From Pyrenochaeta sp. MPI-SDFR-AT-0127 (lineage: Eukaryota > Ascomycota > Dothideomycetes > Pleosporales > Cucurbitariaceae): a stretch of DNA of 64,000 nucleotides. The translations under genes were made by a program, and so were the position numbers. Below the pieces are notes generated by a model, which worked only from the letters and a program-made list of their open reading frames with translations, searched no databases and was not told where the DNA came from. Below are positions 58,481 to 64,000 of the stretch, in pieces. Each line of letters opens with the position of its first letter. Positions within the stretch are counted from its first letter, which is position 1. Location: positions 47,578 to 111,577 of the forward strand of contig JAGTJM010000090.1 in NCBI GenBank assembly GCA_020747015.1. Reading direction: 5' to 3'.

Positions 58481-58655
58481 TGCTGGCTACTTCTTATTAA
58501 GGGCGACTAATTAAGCCACTATAAAGGCTGCTTATATAATCTAGCACTACGAAACTGTTCTATATAGTACTATAAACTTACTACTAAAAAATCTCGCGAT
58601 AATCTATTTTGTACGTGGCTGTAGAGCCTTATTAAGTTTGGTGGTTGCATCTGTT

Positions 58656-58700
58656 TTCGCGTGCGAGCTGTAGGGACGTGCGCGTGGTGGTGGAACACGT
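58656..58700 (-). repeat. Right terminal inverted repeat (45 bp)
   Basis: Exact reverse complement of 56582-56626, followed by TA. Confidence 0.9.
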
Positions 58701-58702
58701 TA

Positions 58703-59312
58703 CCTCTGCAATAGAATACGATAAAAGAGCGCTCGTTGGACAATCCCGGCGATATTAAGCGAGGGCTTGGCCAGCCGAAAGGCCACCTTATGCTTGTCTT
58801 GCTTGCCACTCAAACCCCCAGCTATCCAACTTTGTCCAAAAATCTGCCTGACACTGAACCCAGTCTGGTGAGGCTGAATTACAGCATGACTTGTTCAAGC
58901 TTTGCTTTGTAACTGGTGGGTCTGTCAGCAAATCGCTATGCAGCCCAGTCAGCAAGAATTGGGCAGCCATTATTTTTTAACACACGATCAGACTGAACTG
59001 CTTTTCTCTTCTTCATCTTCGCACCCAAGGTTTTATCTCGAGTTACTCCGTCGAAGCTTGCATTCCATCTAGACGGTAGGCAGAGTTCATTCGTACCTTG
59101 CGACGCATATTGTGCAGCCTCGTGACATTCTCTAGACGGTTTTCGAAATAATTCTATATAGCCACTGCTTTACAATTGGCTGGCGATTTGAGGGAAATCT
59201 GTAAAGTAGGAGAGAAAAAGTTTACGGATTCTATTAAGCCTCGGCGTGCTTTTCGGGCCCTTTTCGGGCCTGTTTCAGGCATATTCTATTCTTGAAAAAA
59301 TCCTCTGATGCC
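58703..59312. other. Intergenic between transposon and HET gene 3
   Basis: Normal composition. A 60-codon minus-strand frame (58970-58788) lacks family features. It includes the HET gene leader; ttttcgggcccttttcgggcc at 59252-59272 is a short tandem repeat. Confidence 0.4.
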
Positions 59313-61508
59313 ATGGCGAGGGCTACCTGCGACCATGAGGTTCTAGAAGAGGGTCTGGAGTGTAGCACATGTTCGCATGTGGTTCCTGATTGCGACCTAG
59401 ATGACCCTATATCCCGGGCGACCTGCGCGATCCAAGTTCAATTGACCTGGGAGGCGAAGACGCCTACTCTTGCAGAGCCTGGTACGTCCCTCTGTAAGCG
59501 ATGCCAGAGCATGACGATAGACAAGCTATGCTCGACCAAAGGCTATGTACACTCAGTGTGCTACTGGGCGCTCGTGGCTTCGGCAAAAGTCTCCCTGTGT
59601 CCGATGTGCATAATGATGGTTGACGAGCTGCAAGGGGCAGAGGGCCAAGATTTCGATTACTCCGTCGCTTTGGAAAACCCATATGACACCGATCGATTCG
59701 TCCTCCTTCGAGCTGTTTCCAGAGAACGTCGATCCCAGAAGAACAATCTGGAGATTAAGATTATGAATCTAAGGCTACTGCTCTTCTTTAGGAGCCCTGG
59801 GTTATTATCTGTGACGGTTACATCTGGTAACATCAATATAACTTCATATTGCAGGGCCGCTGCTGACCTTTTCCCAGGCGTAAAATCCACTGAGCACGCA
59901 ATTCCGCAGCGACAGTTACTCCGTGATGCCAAGGAATTCGAGACCATGAAACAATGGTTAGACCTTCGGCATCCACAGCATGCTGGCAGTCAGAGAGCAA
60001 TGCCGACTAGGATCCTTGACCTTAACCCCACTGTAGGAGAAATCCAGCTTGTAGAGTCCAAAAGCTTAGGTTCACAATGTGAGGCATACATGGCGTTGAG
60101 TTACCGATGGGGAGAAGGGAACTTAATGACAACAACACTGGAAACATTTGCAGACCGCAAAGTTGGTATAAAGTTGAAAGACATGCCCAAGACTATTCAA
60201 GATGCTGTGGTCGTTACAAGGCGACTGCAAGTGCGTTACTTGTGGATAGATGCTCTCTGCATTATTCAAGATAGTGTAACGGACTGGTCGCAAGAGGCCA
60301 AAAGTATGGGGACGATTTACACGAATGCCTACTGCACCATTGCCGCACACTCAGCGCACCATGCTAACGACGGCTTTCTAGAGAAATCTTTGGCTCGATC
60401 CAAAGAAATTCAGCTGGGGGTCAATTCCTCTGGCTCTGAAGGCACCTTCTGGATATCGCGGGGCAGCAATCATAGAGGTCAAATTGACCGTAGCGAGCTC
60501 AGTAGTCGAGGCTGGGTTTTGCAAGAGCGTATTCTCTCAACAAGCACGATCCACATGGCAAATGATGGAGTAATCTACTTGGAGTCTACGCGAGAGATGA
60601 GATCTTTGGATGGAGCTATCGATGTGGCACCGCTGAAAACCGGGGGCATACGAACTATGATCGAAAAAGACACCTCACAAGGAGATGTTCTAGAGGGCGA
60701 AATGGAAACGATCACAGCAAACATATACCGTGACTGGTACAAACTCGTATGGCTCTACTCGCAATGCTCCCTGACGGAGTCAAAGGATAAAATCCCAGCA
60801 CTTACTGGCATTATAACCCAAATTCATAAGTTTACTGGGGACAGGTGTTTTATGGGCGTATGGCAACGGCGAGCGGCTCAGGGTCTACTGTGGGTGAGAG
60901 GCCCCAAAAAACTGGAGTATGCCACTCCATCCCGTGGCCCTTCGTGGTCATGGACAACCTTTGATGGTTTGGTTGGCTTTCCAAAATGGAACCCGTCCGA
61001 AGACGACATGCAAATCCAGACCGAGTTTGCAGGAATCGAGTTCGATAGCTCAGATGATCCTGTAGGTAATCTAAGCGGCCATTGTGAGCTCCGCATAACC
61101 GGGGCCAAAATGCTGCGAGACTTTTCCTTCACGACATTGCATCCAAAAGGTGGAACTGGCCTTCGCTTTCTGGAGGCACAAACTGGAGATCCATCCTTGG
61201 TAAATGTTATTCTCTGGGAGTCACTCACATGCCTTACCAGGTTCTGGGGCGTTGCTGACGACGCTGGTGAGAAAGTCGGCTGGGCTGCTTTCGATGTCGA
61301 AGAGGCTGAGAGAATTGACGGTGAAGATGACTGCATTACATGCATTGCGATTTCTTCGCATAGTGATAGGCAAAGATGGCAGTGCGGGTTTCTTGTTCTT
61401 TTCGTTAAGAAGCTGGAGAGTGGGTACTTCCAGAGAGTAGGTATAGGTCAAATTGTTAAGACCGAACTATTTAATCAGGTCCCGTTAAGAGATATAATAA
61501 TTATATAA
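59313..61508 (+). CDS. HET-domain protein 3 with Cys-rich N-terminus
   Basis: Intronless; 731 residues from ATG 59313 (the frame opens a few codons upstream without an ATG). The N-terminal third has clustered cysteines (CSTCSHVVPDC, LCKRCQSM, VSLCPMCIMM) as in many HET proteins. The HET core is YMALSYRWGEGN, MPKTIQDAVVVTRRLQVRYL, WIDALCIIQDSVTDW, MGTIYTNAYCTIAA, and LSSRGWVLQERIL. The C-terminus (FQRVGIGQIVKTELF ... LRDIIII) matches the usual family end, so it seems full length although its last codons touch the AT-rich block that follows. Lying between two RIP blocks, it appears to have escaped mutation. Confidence 0.92.
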   Translation: MARATCDHEVLEEGLECSTCSHVVPDCDLDDPISRATCAIQVQLTWEAKTPTLAEPGTSLCKRCQSMTIDKLCSTKGYVHSVCYWALVASAKVSLCPMCIMMVDELQGAEGQDFDYSVALENPYDTDRFVLLRAVSRERRSQKNNLEIKIMNLRLLLFFRSPGLLSVTVTSGNINITSYCRAAADLFPGVKSTEHAIPQRQLLRDAKEFETMKQWLDLRHPQHAGSQRAMPTRILDLNPTVGEIQLVESKSLGSQCEAYMALSYRWGEGNLMTTTLETFADRKVGIKLKDMPKTIQDAVVVTRRLQVRYLWIDALCIIQDSVTDWSQEAKSMGTIYTNAYCTIAAHSAHHANDGFLEKSLARSKEIQLGVNSSGSEGTFWISRGSNHRGQIDRSELSSRGWVLQERILSTSTIHMANDGVIYLESTREMRSLDGAIDVAPLKTGGIRTMIEKDTSQGDVLEGEMETITANIYRDWYKLVWLYSQCSLTESKDKIPALTGIITQIHKFTGDRCFMGVWQRRAAQGLLWVRGPKKLEYATPSRGPSWSWTTFDGLVGFPKWNPSEDDMQIQTEFAGIEFDSSDDPVGNLSGHCELRITGAKMLRDFSFTTLHPKGGTGLRFLEAQTGDPSLVNVILWESLTCLTRFWGVADDAGEKVGWAAFDVEEAERIDGEDDCITCIAISSHSDRQRWQCGFLVLFVKKLESGYFQRVGIGQIVKTELFNQVPLRDIIII

Positions 61509-64000
61509 TATACTATTATAGTATAAGAGGTTATAATTAAGAGGCTAAAAACTAAGGAAAATTAAGAAAATTATAGTAAAGAGTAAAAACTTAGATAAGA
61601 TTGTTACGAACCTGTAACGAGGACGCTGGCGCTTATAAGTAAAGTAGAGATAAGAAGGACACGGGCGTTAAGAGAGACCTAATATAAGACTAATAATAAT
61701 GCGTGCCCTATATAGTTATATAGTTTTAGGAAATTCTATATTATAGACTTAAGAGTCTAATAGGATTTTATAGAATTACTAAGTATATAGATAAGTATAA
61801 TATACCTATAGAGAAGATTATAACTAATCTTAAGTTATTATTAAATACTACTACTATTTAATACTTAGAACTACTTTAACTACTTATCTACCTCTACTTA
61901 CTCTAACTAGAAGCTTACTAAGAAAGGCTTCTTAGTAATACTAGCTCTTTATATTATAGCTACTCTACTAAAGATACTCTACTTTTTAATATTTTAATTA
62001 CTCTTAAAATAAGTAATATTAAGATAAATATAGTAACCCCTAACTCTAGTAGTTATTAAAAGGTAGAGTATCCTTAGTAGAGTAGCTACGATATAAAGCA
62101 GCTAGTGTTACTAAGGAACCTTTCTTAGTAAGCTTCTAGTTAGAGTAAATAGAGATAGATAAGTAGGTTAAAGTAGTTCTAAGTATTAAATAGTAGTATT
62201 TAATAATAACTTAAGGTTAATTATAATATTCCTTAAGAGTATATTACTCTTATCTATATACTTATTAGTTCTAGAAAATCTTATAGTATTCTATAAAGTC
62301 CTATATAGGATCTTATAGGATCCTATAAGACTCCTAAGTCTATAATATAAGATTCTCTAGAACTATAATAACTATATAGAGTACGCGTTACTATTAGCCT
62401 TAATCTAGGTCTTACTTAACGCCTATATCTCTTCTATCTTCTTACTACTTATAAGCGCTAGTATTCTTATTATAGGTTTATAATACTATCCCCTTCCTTC
62501 TTTTCCTTTATATTCTTATAAACTAATAATAGGCTCTAAAAGTACGCTATACTATTACGCTACTAGTAATTAAATAAATACTCTTAGCTAGCTTATTATA
62601 GTTTCTTATAAGTATTATATAAGGAGGAATCTAGAGTATTATATATCTTTCTTAAAGAAGGAGTATAGGAATTATTATTAAAATAGAGTTATAAAGTATA
62701 AGCTAGTTAATATACTAGTTCTAAATTTTACTAAGCTAGATAATAAGATTACGTAGCTAGAGAACTAAGAGGCGGAGGCTAATAAGGTAGAGGAGGCTAT
62801 ACTTAATACCTTACTTACGACTTATATAAAAAAGAACTATTTATAGAAATAAAAGAAATTACTATAGTATTATAGGTAGTAGTAGTTATTAGGTTTAATA
62901 TAGTATATAGAAGATATTAAGATATTAGAGGCCGTTAATACTATTAACTAAGAGGTTTTATTATTAGAGGATAGTCTAATACCTAGTACTTCTACGTTAG
63001 ACTAAGGTACCTTTATACCTAGTATTCTAGAGGGTAATCTAGGTTTCCTAGGTAAATCTAGTATAGTTACTACTAGTATATCTTAGTAGTATAGGGTATT
63101 ATCCTAGAAGTATCCTTACTCCTTTTAGATATATAGATAGGATTAGTAAATAGTCTATTCTCTATAGTCTTTCCCTTATATTCTTAGTACTTTTCTTACT
63201 TATCTAAGTAGTTACTAATAGTTTTATAGGTTACTCTTAGATTCCTATATATTTCTAAGTATAGGTAGCCTTTCTATTTTACTAGCTATTAGTATAAATA
63301 TTATTATAGATATCTTCCCTTTTCTTTTACTTATACTATAGTAATACTTCTACCTTAAACTCTATTTCTCTTAGTTTATAGTAGAATATTATTTATAATA
63401 GTATTATAGGGTCTACTAGTTCTAATAGCTTTATATAGAATATAGTTTAATCTTTATATCTCTTAGTAGATTAAGTATCTAATTTACTAGTCCTTTTATT
63501 CCTTAATTAAAAATAGTCTAACCTTAATATAGTCTAGTCTTTATTTAGTTATTTTATTTAAAGGTTTTTTATAAGTAAATATACTTTATCCCCTTTCTTA
63601 GCTAAGGTACTAATTTTCTTTTCTTATTAATATATTTAATTTATTAGTATTATATTTTTTCTATATTTTCCTTTATTTTCTAGTATATATCCTTTATTTC
63701 TTAGATATTCTTTAAGCTACTTTAGCTTTAGTATTAGGAATTTTTTTTTAAAGAGATTAGGGTATTTCTATAGTATATATAAAATAGTATTATACCTATT
63801 ATCTCTAATTTCTTATTATTATAAGCGATCTATACTATAGGTAGTAATATACCTAATTATCTTATACGTAGTTATAATATATTCTTAGGTACTATTTAAG
63901 TATTCTATTTATTTATTCTATTTATCTATCTATTTCTAGTAGTAGTAGTAGATAATTTTCTTTTAATCCCTAATTATACTATAAACGTTTCCTAGAAGTT
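61509..64000. repeat. AT-rich RIP-degraded repeat block to window end
   Basis: Nearly continuous TA-rich sequence with no surviving gene. It contains a long inverted repeat (61602-62486). Between about 62600 and 63050 the plus strand shows broken Lys/Glu-rich frames (for example EEAILNTLLTTYIKKNYL) that may be a transposon coiled-coil remnant. Family not assignable. Confidence 0.65.
61602..62486. repeat. Long inverted repeat (389 and 432 nt arms, 64-nt spacer)
   Basis: Left arm 61602-61990 begins tgttacgaacctgtaacgag; the reverse complement of the right arm (62055-62486) begins tattataaacctataataag. They stay alignable throughout, sharing for example agcgcttataagta-like, gaagcttactaagaaaggc/t and gctactctactaa(a/g)gatactcta. 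Most differences are C/T or G/A. The right arm carries extra short palindromes (ctataagatcctatatagg region). It may be two copies of an LTR or foldback element in opposite orientation. Confidence 0.7.

Larger units (their letters stand above)
56582..58700 (+). mobile_element. Pogo/Fot1-type DNA transposon, RIP-inactivated, with intact ends
   Basis: A 2119-bp element bounded by perfect 45-bp terminal inverted repeats and TA dinucleotides (56580-56581 and 58701-58702), as expected for Tc1/mariner-superfamily TA target duplication. The interior from about 56650 is AT-saturated yet its plus-strand frames still follow a pogo-like transposase order (see the pseudogene entry). Size and orientation agree with a single-gene Fot1/pogo element. 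Confidence 0.85.

Noticed and set aside
61602..62486. Calling the inverted arms a pair of tail-to-tail solo LTRs
   Set aside because: The TG start suggests LTRs, but no matching CA ends, target duplications or internal retrotransposon genes could be confirmed in the AT-saturated sequence.
1..64000. tRNA, 5S rRNA or CRISPR features
   Set aside because: No cloverleaf with a T-loop GTTCRANNC box plus acceptor pairing, no rRNA similarity, and no regularly spaced repeats were found by eye.

Overview
The window is nuclear DNA of a filamentous ascomycete (Pezizomycotina). The evidence is short 44-92 nt GT-AG introns, Zn2Cys6 regulators, three HET-domain genes, fungal-type permeases, and AT-rich blocks saturated with CpA-to-TpA changes of the kind made by repeat-induced point mutation (RIP). 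It reads as an accessory region: catabolic gene groups in the first 46 kb, then a relic- and transposon-rich end from 46 to 64 kb. I saw no tRNA, rRNA, CRISPR array, PKS or NRPS.

Layout. 0-2 kb: 3' part of a GH35 beta-galactosidase whose last intron appears to lack its AG acceptor. 3-5.4 kb: HET gene with an acidic tract (-). 6.4-6.8 kb: a tiny three-exon gene for a 26-residue, seven-cysteine metallothionein-like peptide. 7.3-9.7 kb: two divergent short-chain dehydrogenases. 10.3-18.6 kb: a compact group of hydantoinase-DUF917 fusion (-), NCS1 permease (+, with a 4-nt micro-exon) and Zn2Cys6 regulator (+), which looks like a regulated uptake-and-ring-opening unit for a hydantoin-like compound. 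19.8-30.5 kb: a phosphotransferase-like gene, then P450 (-), Dal5-type transporter (+), Zn2Cys6 regulator (+) and a large secreted alpha/beta-hydrolase (-), a plausible degradation or detoxification group. 32.4-46.1 kb: FAD monooxygenase, sugar transporter (-), Zn2Cys6 regulator, secreted GH39-like glycosidase (-) and a second sugar transporter (+) with a perfect GATA-containing palindrome in its promoter; this suggests glycoside hydrolysis coupled to sugar import.

46-64 kb: remnants of a Helo-like N-terminal domain of an NLR/STAND protein, a FAD oxidoreductase with in-frame stops, a telomere-like repeat, and a Tc1/mariner transposase relic. A second HET gene (-) follows, then an AT-rich RIP block, then a complete pogo/Fot1-type element with perfect 45-bp terminal inverted repeats and TA flanks but a RIP-ruined transposase. 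The third HET gene (+) comes next, and the window ends in AT-rich sequence holding a long inverted repeat (389 and 432 nt arms).

Exon structures were worked out by hand from splice motifs, reading phase and recognisable protein motifs; family names rest on motif recognition, without database searches.
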